In this document: one piece after another, positions 39,585 to 48,002 of the stretch
Numbering within the stretch: the first letter of the stretch is position 1
Layout: each line of letters starts with the position of its first letter
Virus record (IMG/VR): IMGVR_UViG_3300030451_003020
Span: 1 to 53,002 of that record
DNA: 53,002 nt
Direction: 5' to 3' (one strand)
From: a virus
The notes under the pieces: generated by a model
What the model was told of the DNA's origin: nothing
Databases searched by the model: none
Seen by the model: only the letters and a program-made list of their open reading frames with translations
Program-made: the position numbers and the translations under genes

Positions 39585-40284
39585 AATCTGTCTTATACAT
39601 CATTGGGCTGGTATTGGAGATATCTTTTATCTCCAGTCAGTTGCAAAGAAATACATCTCTATGGGGTATCAAATTATCTGGCCTCTTAGGGATGATATTT
39701 TATGGTTGGGTGATTACATCAAAGGTATTACTTTCTGTTCTAGAAGTGATAACTTCCCTGGCAAAGAATACTACGGACAGGACTCCGTTATTATCACTCC
39801 TAACTTTGTATACCTTGGCATCATGAGACCTCACCTGTGGGGTATTGGTGATGATAAGATTATGTCTTCTAAGTATAGTATCCTTAACATGGATCATACT
39901 GACTGGAAGAGTGGGTTTACTTTTGATAGAAAGTTTGATAAGGAGAATGATCTGTACTATAATGTTCTTGGTCTCAAGGATGATTCTGAGTTTGTGTTCA
40001 TTAACAATCTCTACAATGAAAATAGAAATTGTCAACTGATGCGTCCAGAAAACTATGACTTGCCAGTTGTAGAACTTCAATATATTGATGGATTTACACT
40101 GCTTGATTGGTGTAAAGTCTTTGAGAAAGCAAAGAGTGTGTTTACAATCAACACTTCTTTGAATTATATTATTGACACTCTAGACACTTCATATGAGAGA
40201 TATGTGGTTGTTGCACATAATGAACAGAATGAAAAAGAGATTGACTACCTTTTCAGTACACCACATGAAATGATATGCAAGTAG
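39571..40284 (+). CDS. Possible glycosyltransferase, unknown family (237 aa)
   Basis: A TTG start at 39571 overlaps the previous gene by 14 bases. The N-terminus CLIHHWAGIGDIFYLQSV resembles the GDxL...a nucleotide-sugar entry of GT9/heptosyltransferase-like folds, and the end (FTLLDWCKVFEKAKSVFTINTSLN) looks like a GT-B C-terminal lobe. The match is weak, so the assignment is tentative. Position among glycan genes supports it. Confidence 0.65.
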   Translation: MKLGKICLIHHWAGIGDIFYLQSVAKKYISMGYQIIWPLRDDILWLGDYIKGITFCSRSDNFPGKEYYGQDSVIITPNFVYLGIMRPHLWGIGDDKIMSSKYSILNMDHTDWKSGFTFDRKFDKENDLYYNVLGLKDDSEFVFINNLYNENRNCQLMRPENYDLPVVELQYIDGFTLLDWCKVFEKAKSVFTINTSLNYIIDTLDTSYERYVVVAHNEQNEKEIDYLFSTPHEMICK

Positions 40285-40763
40285 TAGATTATAAAGGGGA
40301 CACATATCCACACTTTCAAACTATTGGTAATGCATCGCAGTTTGCCATCCCATTTGCTATGCATGTTTGTAATGGATATGGATATGATGTAGGATGTATG
40401 AAGCAAGAATGGGCTTTCCCTAATTCTGTTCCTATCGATCTGTCATTCAATAATGGATGGGAAGCAGATAAATTACCACCTATTGATCCTGATTATATTT
40501 TTTCAAGTCATTGTTTAGAGCATGTTCCCGACTGGGTTGCTACAATGGACTATTGGTATTCAAGACTTAAAGTAGGTGGTACATTATTTCTTTATCTTCC
40601 TGATTACAGTCAAAAGTATTGGAGACCTTGGAATAACAGGAGACATAAGCACTGTTTGAAACCAGAGTTTATCCGTGATTACATGATTGATAAAGGATAT
40701 GATAATGTCTTCGTATCAGGTGTTGATCTAAATAACGCATTCATGGCTATGGGGGAAAAATGA
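40275..40763 (+). CDS. Class I SAM-dependent methyltransferase
   Basis: Motif I is reduced (YGYDVGC), followed by the acidic VPIDLSF, then IFSSHCLEHVPDW and LKVGGTLFLYLPD, typical of Methyltransf_11-like enzymes. At 162 residues it is short and may be a compact form. A sugar methylase is likely from context. It overlaps the next gene by four bases. Confidence 0.8.
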   Translation: MQVVDYKGDTYPHFQTIGNASQFAIPFAMHVCNGYGYDVGCMKQEWAFPNSVPIDLSFNNGWEADKLPPIDPDYIFSSHCLEHVPDWVATMDYWYSRLKVGGTLFLYLPDYSQKYWRPWNNRRHKHCLKPEFIRDYMIDKGYDNVFVSGVDLNNAFMAMGEK

Positions 40764-41617
40764 AAAAGATTTTAGTTTCTACTTGGTGTACTGATGATTA
40801 CTCAGAACTTTTGGGTGTGGAAAAACTAGCTAACTCAATTAAGTATTTTCATCCAGAGGTAGATCATGTTATTTTTGACACAAAGATGACTGAACAAATA
40901 CACTCTGAAATGCCATGGATGAAACCTATCTGGATGATGGCAGCCACCTGTCTTCCTTTTGTCGAGGAATATGATATGGTTGTTCATTTGGATGCTGATG
41001 CTGTTGTCACTGGACCAATGACTGAGTTCTTTGAGAGTGAAGAAGATATTATTGGTGTCCGAAATAATAATTCTTTAGATAAAGCATCTGGACATGACTT
41101 TGGTATAACGATTACACATCTTCCACCTTTTGGAAATGGTCAGCAGATTCCAATTCAAAACTTTATCAATGCTGGCATGATTGGTGCTAATAGTAAACAG
41201 TTTTGGTATGATTGGCATAATCTGAATATTGAAGCTGCTAGAATTAAAACAGAAGTCAATCCTTATGCACATGGAATTGGTGATGAGCAGGATACTTTGA
41301 ATCAAATTTTTAACTCAGACATGTACAATACAAAGATAGTTGATGCCATGGGATCAAATGTTTCCTATGGTATCTCCAATCATTGGGGCAAGAACGATAA
41401 TCATTGGGAAAGTTGGTCGCAAATTTACGTAAAAGATGATAGACTGTACCTTGATGATCCTAAAACAGAGGAACCAATGTGTATCAAAGTCATGCACCAA
41501 GCTGGAGGACATGCTGCTGCACAATTAAATAGAGCAGCAGGTGGATTTAGAAATTGGTTGTCCTCTGTTGTATCTAATGAAGTTAATGATTACTTGAATG
41601 AGGTTCAAAATGGTTGA
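40760..41617 (+). CDS. Glycosyltransferase, GT-A fold with DAD motif
   Basis: MKKILVSTWCTDDYSELLG starts a GT-A Rossmann-like domain. The metal-binding DxD appears as VVHLDADAVV near residue 78. A later FINAGMIGAN and DEQDTLNQIF stretch is typical of GT8-like and related enzymes. The length of 285 residues is complete. It adds one sugar of the glycan; donor unknown. Confidence 0.8.
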   Translation: MKKILVSTWCTDDYSELLGVEKLANSIKYFHPEVDHVIFDTKMTEQIHSEMPWMKPIWMMAATCLPFVEEYDMVVHLDADAVVTGPMTEFFESEEDIIGVRNNNSLDKASGHDFGITITHLPPFGNGQQIPIQNFINAGMIGANSKQFWYDWHNLNIEAARIKTEVNPYAHGIGDEQDTLNQIFNSDMYNTKIVDAMGSNVSYGISNHWGKNDNHWESWSQIYVKDDRLYLDDPKTEEPMCIKVMHQAGGHAAAQLNRAAGGFRNWLSSVVSNEVNDYLNEVQNG

Positions 41618-42881
41618 TATTGAAGCACTTCTTAAAGACGTAAATCCTCCTTATTTTGCAAATAGTAAATGGGAACCAGGCAATCCTGTATATTATTCTG
41701 GTCCTTACTGGGATAATCAAGAGTTGGGAGCAGCTGTCAACGGACTTCTAAATGGTAAGTGGTTGGCATCTGGTGAGAAGGTGTATGAGTTTGAGAAGAA
41801 GTTCTCTAAACAATTCAATAAGGGTTACTCTTTGATGGTGAACTCTGGTAGTTCTGCTAACCTTGTCATGATCGCTGCACTGAAGAAAAGATTTGGTTGG
41901 CAAGATGGTGATGAGATCATTGTGTCATGCGTTGGTTTCCCTACCACCATTGCTCCTATCGTTCAGAATGGTCTGAAACCAGTCTTTGTTGATATTGATT
42001 TTTCTGATTTGAACTGGAGTATTGATGAGATAGAGGATAAGGTTTCTACTAAAACCCGTGCTTTGTTCTCTTCTCCTGTTCTTGGTAATCCATATAACTT
42101 AGATGATATTTTGGATATCTGTGATCGTAATAAGATCATGTTGATCTCAGACAATTGTGACAGTCTGGGTAGCAAGTGGAATGGTCGTTTCCTTACTGAC
42201 CATTCTATTGCAGCATCTTGCTCTTTCTATCCTGCTCACCACATCTGCACTGGTGAGGGTGGTATGATTTCCTCTGATGATGAGGAATTGATCAACATTG
42301 CCCGTAGTTTGGCATGGTGGGGTCGTGATTGCTATTGTGTTGGTCAGCAAAATCTACTTGCTTGTGGAACTTGTGGCAAACGATTTGACAAGTGGATTGA
42401 GCACTACGATGGTATCATTGATCATAAGTATGTGTATTCTCAGATGGGTTACAACTTGAAGCCCATGGACTTTCAAGGTGCTATCGGAACCGTTCAACTG
42501 ACTAAGCAGGATGAGATTCATCGTCTGCGTCGTAAGAACAAAGTTCTGATGCAAGAAATCTTTGATCGTATTCCTGGTGTTCGCAGTGTGAATGAACTAC
42601 CTGAAGCAGAGACCAGTTGGTTTGGTGTTCCTATTATTTGTGATAGTGTAGATACTAAGACTAAACTCACCAAGCACTTGGAAGATAATAAAGTTCAAAC
42701 TCGTAACTATTTTGCTGGCAATATCTTGATGCATCCTGGGTATCGTCATCTTGATTATTATCGGAACTATCCGAATGCTTGTAAGGTACTTGATCTGGTC
42801 TTCTTTGTTGGTTGTTCTCCAACAATCACTGAAGAGATGATTGAATATGTTGGCACTGTTGTTGATTCGTTTGAAAAATGA
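41610..42881 (+). CDS. rfbH: RfbH-type PLP sugar 3-dehydratase
   Basis: This belongs to the DegT/DnrJ fold, but the usual PLP lysine is replaced by His: SFYPAHHICTGEGG near residue 210. This is the mark of 3-dehydratases (RfbH/E1 and ColD). The Cys-rich section GRDCYC...ACGTCGKRF and DHKYTYSxxGYNLK-like YSQMGYNLK match E1, which holds a [2Fe-2S] cluster. Such enzymes remove the 3-OH of a 4-keto-6-deoxy sugar. GAGG upstream of ATG 41610 favours this start over 41598. No ferredoxin-type E3 reductase is seen. Confidence 0.87.
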   Translation: MVDIEALLKDVNPPYFANSKWEPGNPVYYSGPYWDNQELGAAVNGLLNGKWLASGEKVYEFEKKFSKQFNKGYSLMVNSGSSANLVMIAALKKRFGWQDGDEIIVSCVGFPTTIAPIVQNGLKPVFVDIDFSDLNWSIDEIEDKVSTKTRALFSSPVLGNPYNLDDILDICDRNKIMLISDNCDSLGSKWNGRFLTDHSIAASCSFYPAHHICTGEGGMISSDDEELINIARSLAWWGRDCYCVGQQNLLACGTCGKRFDKWIEHYDGIIDHKYVYSQMGYNLKPMDFQGAIGTVQLTKQDEIHRLRRKNKVLMQEIFDRIPGVRSVNELPEAETSWFGVPIICDSVDTKTKLTKHLEDNKVQTRNYFAGNILMHPGYRHLDYYRNYPNACKVLDLVFFVGCSPTITEEMIEYVGTVVDSFEK

Positions 42882-44563
42882 GAGTATCGGATTATGTCGT
42901 AGACCAGATTTACAAGGCTGGATGTGATCACATCTTTCTTGTAACTGGTGGTGGTGCGATGTTCTTGAATGATGCTGTAGCAGCACATCCAAAGATCAAA
43001 CCAATTTGTAATCACCATGAACAAGCATCAGCAATGGGTGCTGTAGCATATGCTAAGTACAATAATAGTCTAGCAGCAGTCAATGTAACCACCGGATGTG
43101 GAGGTACTAATGCCATCACAGGACTGCTAGACGCATGGCAGGACAGTGTTCCTGTTATTTTCGTGTCTGGTAATGTTAACCGACTTCATATGGCACCAGA
43201 GGGTGTTAGAAATCTTGGTGTGCAGGAAGCAAACATCATCGATATTGTGAAACCAATCACAAAGTATGCTGTAGTGGTTAATGATCCTGAGGATATTGAG
43301 GAGGTTATGAAGGATGCGATTCGGATTGCTACTCATGGTCGTCCTGGTCCTGTATGGATTGACATTCCTATGGACGTACAAGGTGCTCAGTGTTTTGACA
43401 TTGAATCTGAATTGAGAAAATCAAAGAGACCCCTTATCTTGGCAGGTAATGGTATCAACTGTGCTCAAGCCCGTGATGAGTTTATTGATTTTGTTCAAAG
43501 TACAAATATCCCTGTAGTTACTTCATATAATGCAGTTGATCTGTTTCCATCTGTCTATTCAAACTTTGTAGGTAGAGTTGGTGTAAAAGGAACCCGTGCC
43601 GGTAACTTTGCAATGCAGAACTGTGATCTGCTTCTGGTGATTGGTTGTCGTCTATCTGTTCCTGTAACTGGATATAACTATAAAACCTTTGCAAGAGACG
43701 CAAAAGTAATTGTTGTCGATATTGATAAGGATGAACATGCCAAAGAAACTGTAAAGATTGATCGGTTTATTCACCGTGACGCTAAGGATTTTCTTACACT
43801 CAATAAGTTTGATCGCAATAAGACTGATTGGAATGAGATTTGTCGTCTATGGAAGAAGAAGTGGCCTGTCTGTCCTGTCGAGAACCCGTCAGAAAAAGTA
43901 GACCTTTACTACTTTATGAAGGTTCTAAACGATCGTAAACGTATTGATGACGTAGTTATCTCTGATGCTGGTTCTGCTTTCTATGTTTGCGCTCAAGCAA
44001 CAGAGATTCAGGGAGCACAAAGGTTCATCACCTCTAGTTCTCAGGCAGAGATGGGATTCACCATTCCTGCTTGTATTGGTGCAGCATTTGCTAAGGATGG
44101 TGAGGTGATTGGAGTGACTGGTGATGGTTCGTTTATGATGAACTTACAAGAACTTCAGACTATTGCTCATTACAATCTTCCTGTTAAACTATTTGTGTGG
44201 AACAATGAAGGTTATCTTTCTATCCGCACCACACAAAAGAAGTTCTTCGAGGGAAGAGAGATTGGAACCGATGCTGAGAGTGGTGTATCCATTCCAAATA
44301 TCCGTGAAGTAGTGAAGAGTTTTGGCATTGAGCATGTGTATGCTGATGCAAAAGAACTGGATCATGCAGTCCGAACTACACTTGACCATGATGGTCCTAT
44401 CGTATGTGAGGTTCTTTGTGAAAAATGGCAAGAAGTTGTTCCAACAATGCAAGGTAGAAAAAATGCAGATGGTACGATTAGCGCACCACCTTTAGAAGAC
44501 ATGTATCCTTTCTTGTCGAGAGAGGAATTTCATGATAATATGATCATTAAGCCCTTAGACTAA
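42878..44563 (+). CDS. Thiamine-diphosphate enzyme, acetolactate-synthase-like
   Basis: A complete 561-residue ThDP enzyme. The catalytic Glu is in NHHEQASAMGA (near residue 48), the ThDP-binding site is GVTGDGSFMMNLQELQT with NNEGYLSI about 27 residues later, and the central domain carries PLILAGNGI. It resembles IlvB and YerE, the latter adding a two-carbon branch to a deoxysugar. The place directly after the RfbH-type gene suggests branched-sugar synthesis rather than valine synthesis. No IlvN-like regulatory subunit is present. Confidence 0.85.
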   Translation: MRVSDYVVDQIYKAGCDHIFLVTGGGAMFLNDAVAAHPKIKPICNHHEQASAMGAVAYAKYNNSLAAVNVTTGCGGTNAITGLLDAWQDSVPVIFVSGNVNRLHMAPEGVRNLGVQEANIIDIVKPITKYAVVVNDPEDIEEVMKDAIRIATHGRPGPVWIDIPMDVQGAQCFDIESELRKSKRPLILAGNGINCAQARDEFIDFVQSTNIPVVTSYNAVDLFPSVYSNFVGRVGVKGTRAGNFAMQNCDLLLVIGCRLSVPVTGYNYKTFARDAKVIVVDIDKDEHAKETVKIDRFIHRDAKDFLTLNKFDRNKTDWNEICRLWKKKWPVCPVENPSEKVDLYYFMKVLNDRKRIDDVVISDAGSAFYVCAQATEIQGAQRFITSSSQAEMGFTIPACIGAAFAKDGEVIGVTGDGSFMMNLQELQTIAHYNLPVKLFVWNNEGYLSIRTTQKKFFEGREIGTDAESGVSIPNIREVVKSFGIEHVYADAKELDHAVRTTLDHDGPIVCEVLCEKWQEVVPTMQGRKNADGTISAPPLEDMYPFLSREEFHDNMIIKPLD

Positions 44564-44564
44564 T

Positions 44565-45431
44565 ATGCCTGCTGATAATAAAGATAAGGTAACTATTCTA
44601 AAGTTACGCAAACAAAAACAAAACAATGTGAAAACAGTTGGTGTCACTGCTTATGACTATCCACAGGCACTTATGGCAGACAATGCTGGTGTGGATTGGA
44701 TTTTAGTTGGTGACTCACTTGGTATGACCACCTTGGGGTACAAGAGCACCATCCCAGTCACTATGGACGATATGCTGCGATCTGCCAGAGCAGTTGCTAG
44801 GGGGTCAAGTCGTGCATTCACCGTGGGTGACTTGCCTTACATGTCATATCAAGTTTCTAATGAAGAGGCAGTAAGGAATGCCGGTGACTTCATCCAAGCA
44901 GGCATGGATGCCGTTAAGGTTGAGGGGTGTATGGTAGAAAGGGTCAGGGCGATCTGTGATGCAGGTATTATGGTCATGAGTCACCTTGGTTTAACTCCTC
45001 ATACCCGTGCCAAATTAGGTGGATATCGTGTTCAGGGTAAGACTGCTGATCAGGCAAAGGTCATTCTTGATCAGGCACTGCGTTTACAAGATGCTGGATG
45101 TACTTTCCTACTTCTTGAGGGTATGCCTAGAGAGTCTGCTGAGATGATTGCAACTAACCTTCATATTCCTGTATATGGAATTGGTGCTGGTGATAGGGTT
45201 GATGGACAGTTGGTTATCATGCATGACTTAGTTGGACTCTTTTGGGAGTTTAAGTCTAAGTTTGTGAAAAGATATTGTGAAGCTGGACAAATGATTCAGT
45301 CTGCCCTGACTGAATATGTCAATGAGGTTCGTGATGTCAAGTTTCCTTCACAGGAAAACTTCTATGAAATTAAAGATGAAGAACTAGAAAAACTTTTAGG
45401 ACAAGGAGCAGGTTGGAAACATGACAAATAA
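44565..45431 (+). CDS. panB: 3-methyl-2-oxobutanoate hydroxymethyltransferase (PanB)
   Basis: PanB adds a hydroxymethyl group from 5,10-methylene-tetrahydrofolate to ketoisovalerate, the first step to pantothenate. The active-site residues are intact: GDSLGM (Asp50), GDLPYM (Asp89), VKVEG (Lys118, Glu120) and a later LLLEGMP (catalytic Glu). GHLGLTPQ-like SHLGLTPH and IGIGAG-like YGIGAGDRVDGQ are conserved. The length of 288 residues is normal. It starts one base after the ThDP gene. Being inside a glycan cluster is unusual; the substrate could be a keto sugar (inference). Confidence 0.93.
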   Translation: MPADNKDKVTILKLRKQKQNNVKTVGVTAYDYPQALMADNAGVDWILVGDSLGMTTLGYKSTIPVTMDDMLRSARAVARGSSRAFTVGDLPYMSYQVSNEEAVRNAGDFIQAGMDAVKVEGCMVERVRAICDAGIMVMSHLGLTPHTRAKLGGYRVQGKTADQAKVILDQALRLQDAGCTFLLLEGMPRESAEMIATNLHIPVYGIGAGDRVDGQLVIMHDLVGLFWEFKSKFVKRYCEAGQMIQSALTEYVNEVRDVKFPSQENFYEIKDEELEKLLGQGAGWKHDK

Positions 45432-46266
45432 AAAGATTCTTTTCACTGGTGGCAATGGTTTCATTGGTCGTCAGGTTATTCCTTTTATTCAGAAGGCAGG
45501 ATATGAGGTAGTTAGACCCAGGTCAACTCAAGTTCGTCTAGAAGTTGATAGAGAGGTTGCGACTCTATTTGATGATGGTCAGCACTATGATGCTATTATT
45601 CATGCTGCTATTGTTGGTGGTCGAAGAGATGCTGACGATGATTATAGAGTTTTGTATACTAATCTCAATATGTTTGAGACTCTGTATAAGTATGTTGATC
45701 AAACTGATATGTTCATTAATCTTGATAGTGGTGCATCATACAGTCGTCCTGCTCCAGTTGAGGAACCATCTCCAGAAGATTTTGGTAAATTGATTCCAGA
45801 AGATCCATACGGATTTTCAAAATATATTATTGCTAAGCGTGTATTAGATAGTTCAAAGGGTTTGAATCTTCGTATCTTTGGATGCTTTGGTGAACATGAA
45901 GAAAATACTAGATTTTTTAATACCAATATCAATAGGTACATTAATAAAGAACCAATTCAATTGATCAAGGATCGGAAGATGGATTTCATCTATGCTGATG
46001 ATCTCTACAAGATTATTCAGTATTATCTTGATGGTAATGATGGACCGAGAGATGTGAATTGCGTTTATGAACGTAAGTATATGCTCAGTGATATTGCTGA
46101 GATTATTAATAACTTAGGACCTCATAAGGTTGACATTCAATCCGAGGGACAGTATCCTATATACCCATATATTGGAAAGGCAAACGATCTGCCTATTGAA
46201 TATGATGGTTTAACAAACGGAATTCGTAAAGTTTATGAAGCATATCTTTGTCAACGGAACGTTTGA
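45421..46266 (+). CDS. NAD-dependent sugar epimerase/reductase (extended SDR)
   Basis: The NAD motif is FTGGNGFIGRQV at residues 7-18 and the catalytic pair is YGFSK near residue 136 with upstream Ser in NLDSGASYSR. The rest keeps DFIYADDL and YMLSDIAEII. The closest look is GDP-fucose synthase or dTDP-sugar reductase. It probably finishes a nucleotide-sugar made by neighbouring enzymes. It overlaps panB by 11 bases and the next gene by 32. Confidence 0.83.
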   Translation: MTNKKILFTGGNGFIGRQVIPFIQKAGYEVVRPRSTQVRLEVDREVATLFDDGQHYDAIIHAAIVGGRRDADDDYRVLYTNLNMFETLYKYVDQTDMFINLDSGASYSRPAPVEEPSPEDFGKLIPEDPYGFSKYIIAKRVLDSSKGLNLRIFGCFGEHEENTRFFNTNINRYINKEPIQLIKDRKMDFIYADDLYKIIQYYLDGNDGPRDVNCVYERKYMLSDIAEIINNLGPHKVDIQSEGQYPIYPYIGKANDLPIEYDGLTNGIRKVYEAYLCQRNV

Positions 46267-46636
46267 TGTTCTACATCCAGGGCACGTACAGCTCCTCAAC
46301 TATGCTAAGTCTTTTGGAGACACTCTTACGGTTGGCATAGATAGTGATAGAAGGGTCACAGAAAAGAAAGGACCCTCTAGACCAATCTACAATATAAAAG
46401 ACAGATCGTTTATGCTTCAAAACTTAAAATCTGTTGATCATGTCGTTGTGTTTGATAGTGATGAGGAGTTAGAACATTGCTTAAAAACCATTAGACCTGA
46501 TATAATGGTTGTAGGATCCGACTGGAAAGGAAAGTCAGTGATTGGATCAATGTATTCTGCTGAATTGAAATTCTTTGATAGAATAGAAGAGTATGCAACA
46601 ACAAAAACAATTCAAAGTATTATTGATCGGGGATAG
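46235..46636 (+). CDS. Heptose-1-phosphate nucleotidyltransferase-like (HldE C-terminal domain)
   Basis: A cytidylyltransferase-fold enzyme: NGTFDVLHPGHVQLL with the HxGH-type motif, then VGIDSDRRV and KKGPSRPI, and a TTKTIQSII end (the ISxxT...I signature of this group). The match to the RfaE/HldE C-terminal domain is strong; glycerol-3-phosphate cytidylyltransferase is the alternative. It overlaps the previous gene by 32 bases and the kinase by 44. Confidence 0.83.
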   Translation: MKHIFVNGTFDVLHPGHVQLLNYAKSFGDTLTVGIDSDRRVTEKKGPSRPIYNIKDRSFMLQNLKSVDHVVVFDSDEELEHCLKTIRPDIMVVGSDWKGKSVIGSMYSAELKFFDRIEEYATTKTIQSIIDRG

Positions 46637-47351
46637 TTGCTCTGATGAATATGTCTATGGAATCTGCGAAAGATTAAATCCAGAAGCTCCGGTCCCTGTT
46701 CTTAGAGAGACTGAAGTAAAAACTCAAAAAGGAATGGCATGGAACGTGAGAGAAAATCTCATGTCATTTGGAATCAAAGTTTATATCCTTACTCAAGAGG
46801 AGAGAATTATTAAACGTAGATTTATTGATCAGAGATACAATCAACAACTCCTCAGAGTTGATGTTGAGGATACAGTCAAACCTCTTGGGTATGATTTGCC
46901 TAAGGAAAATTTTGATGCTCTTGTCATATCAGATTATGACAAGGGTTTTCTAACAATAGAAAGAATCTATGAATTGGTTGAGTGGTTTGATGGACCTATC
47001 TTCATTGATAGTAAGAAGACAAATTTACCAGTTGATAAGGCATATATCAAAATCAATGATGATGAGTATTCTAAACTTGATGATGAATTAAAGGACTCTC
47101 CTAATCTGATCGTTACTAAGGGGTCACAGGGTGTTGACTATCGAGGCAAGAATTATCCAGCAATAGGGGTTAGTGTCTTTGATGTTTGTGGTGCAGGAGA
47201 CACTTTCCTTTCTGCTTTAGTTTACTTATACCTTTTGTATGGTAAAATAGAGACAGCAATACCTTATGCAAATAAAGCAGCAGCAATTGCTGTAACACAC
47301 TTTGGAACTTATGTATTATCTGAGAGGGATGTAAATGAGGTATGTAGTTGA
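46593..47351 (+). CDS. PfkB-family kinase, HldE/RfaE N-terminal domain-like
   Basis: The start LLIGDSCSDEYVYG and LNPEAPVPVL match heptose-7-phosphate kinase (RfaE). GGAANV is replaced by KGMAWNVRENL, and the C-terminal CGAGDTFLSALVYLY keeps the catalytic Asp. At 252 residues it lacks about 35 residues in the lid region against HldE (RfaE kinase about 318). The kinase follows the transferase, the reverse of the usual fusion order. The two would give ADP-heptose or a related activated sugar. Confidence 0.83.
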   Translation: MQQQKQFKVLLIGDSCSDEYVYGICERLNPEAPVPVLRETEVKTQKGMAWNVRENLMSFGIKVYILTQEERIIKRRFIDQRYNQQLLRVDVEDTVKPLGYDLPKENFDALVISDYDKGFLTIERIYELVEWFDGPIFIDSKKTNLPVDKAYIKINDDEYSKLDDELKDSPNLIVTKGSQGVDYRGKNYPAIGVSVFDVCGAGDTFLSALVYLYLLYGKIETAIPYANKAAAIAVTHFGTYVLSERDVNEVCS

Positions 47352-47664
47352 TATTGATGGAACTATCTGCACTCCAGGTCCTACAGAGGAGATGAGATAT
47401 GAACAAGCGATGCCAATTCAGGATAGAATTGATAAAATAAATAAACTATACGACGAGGGTCATACCATCGTATATCTCACTGCCAGAGGAATGGGTCGGT
47501 ATAAGAATAATGCAGATCTGGCAAAACAAGAATTCTATGAATTTACAGAGATACAATTAAGTTTGTGGGGATGTAAGTATCATCAATTGTTCCTTGGTAA
47601 ACCTTCAGCAGACTACTACATAGATGATAAAGGAATCCACTCTGATGACTTCTTCGGAAATTAA
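47335..47664 (+). CDS. Small HAD-family phosphatase (109 aa)
   Basis: A minimal HAD fold: motif I DIDGTIC (residues 6-12), motif II YLTARG, motif III LGKPSADYYID with the acidic pair in IDDKG. No cap domain, so small exposed phosphates are likely substrates. It has a paralogue at 51314. Downstream of the kinase it could remove the phosphate of a heptose bisphosphate intermediate, a GmhB-like role (inference). Confidence 0.82.
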   Translation: MRYVVDIDGTICTPGPTEEMRYEQAMPIQDRIDKINKLYDEGHTIVYLTARGMGRYKNNADLAKQEFYEFTEIQLSLWGCKYHQLFLGKPSADYYIDDKGIHSDDFFGN

Positions 47665-48001
47665 ACATGTTCCCAAGGGATGGGGATATGAAAAATGGAT
47701 CGTCAATAATGAAGAGTATTGTGGTAAACTTCTTTTTCTGAATGAGGGAAAGAGATGCTCTTGGCACTATCACAAATTAAAAGACGAAACTTTCTATCTA
47801 CAATCAGGAAAAATTCTTCTTTACTATGGAGACTCTGATAGTCTTGATGAAGCGAGTGATATTATTTTGGAACCAGGAGATAAATTTCATATCTATCGTG
47901 GACTAAGACATCAGATGATTGCTATTGACGACTCAGAATTATTTGAATTTTCTACACAACATTTCGACGACGACAGTATTAGAGTAAAGAAAGGAGATTA
48001 A
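47645..48001 (+). CDS. Cupin-fold sugar isomerase/epimerase-like protein (118 aa)
   Basis: The single-domain cupin contains GWGYEKWIV, SWHYHKLKDETFYL (metal-binding His pair and Glu) and a second motif EPGDKFHIYRGLRHQM. It resembles the C-terminal domain of type II mannose-6-phosphate isomerase and small sugar isomerases. The start at 47645 gives the natural N-terminus. Function in sugar interconversion is inferred. Confidence 0.78.
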   Translation: MTSSEIKHVPKGWGYEKWIVNNEEYCGKLLFLNEGKRCSWHYHKLKDETFYLQSGKILLYYGDSDSLDEASDIILEPGDKFHIYRGLRHQMIAIDDSELFEFSTQHFDDDSIRVKKGD

Positions 48002-48002
48002 T

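Noticed and set aside
39571-40284. Firm heptosyltransferase (GT9) call
   Set aside because: Only the first 20 residues and general layout agree; the catalytic Asp and nucleotide-sugar motif could not be placed.
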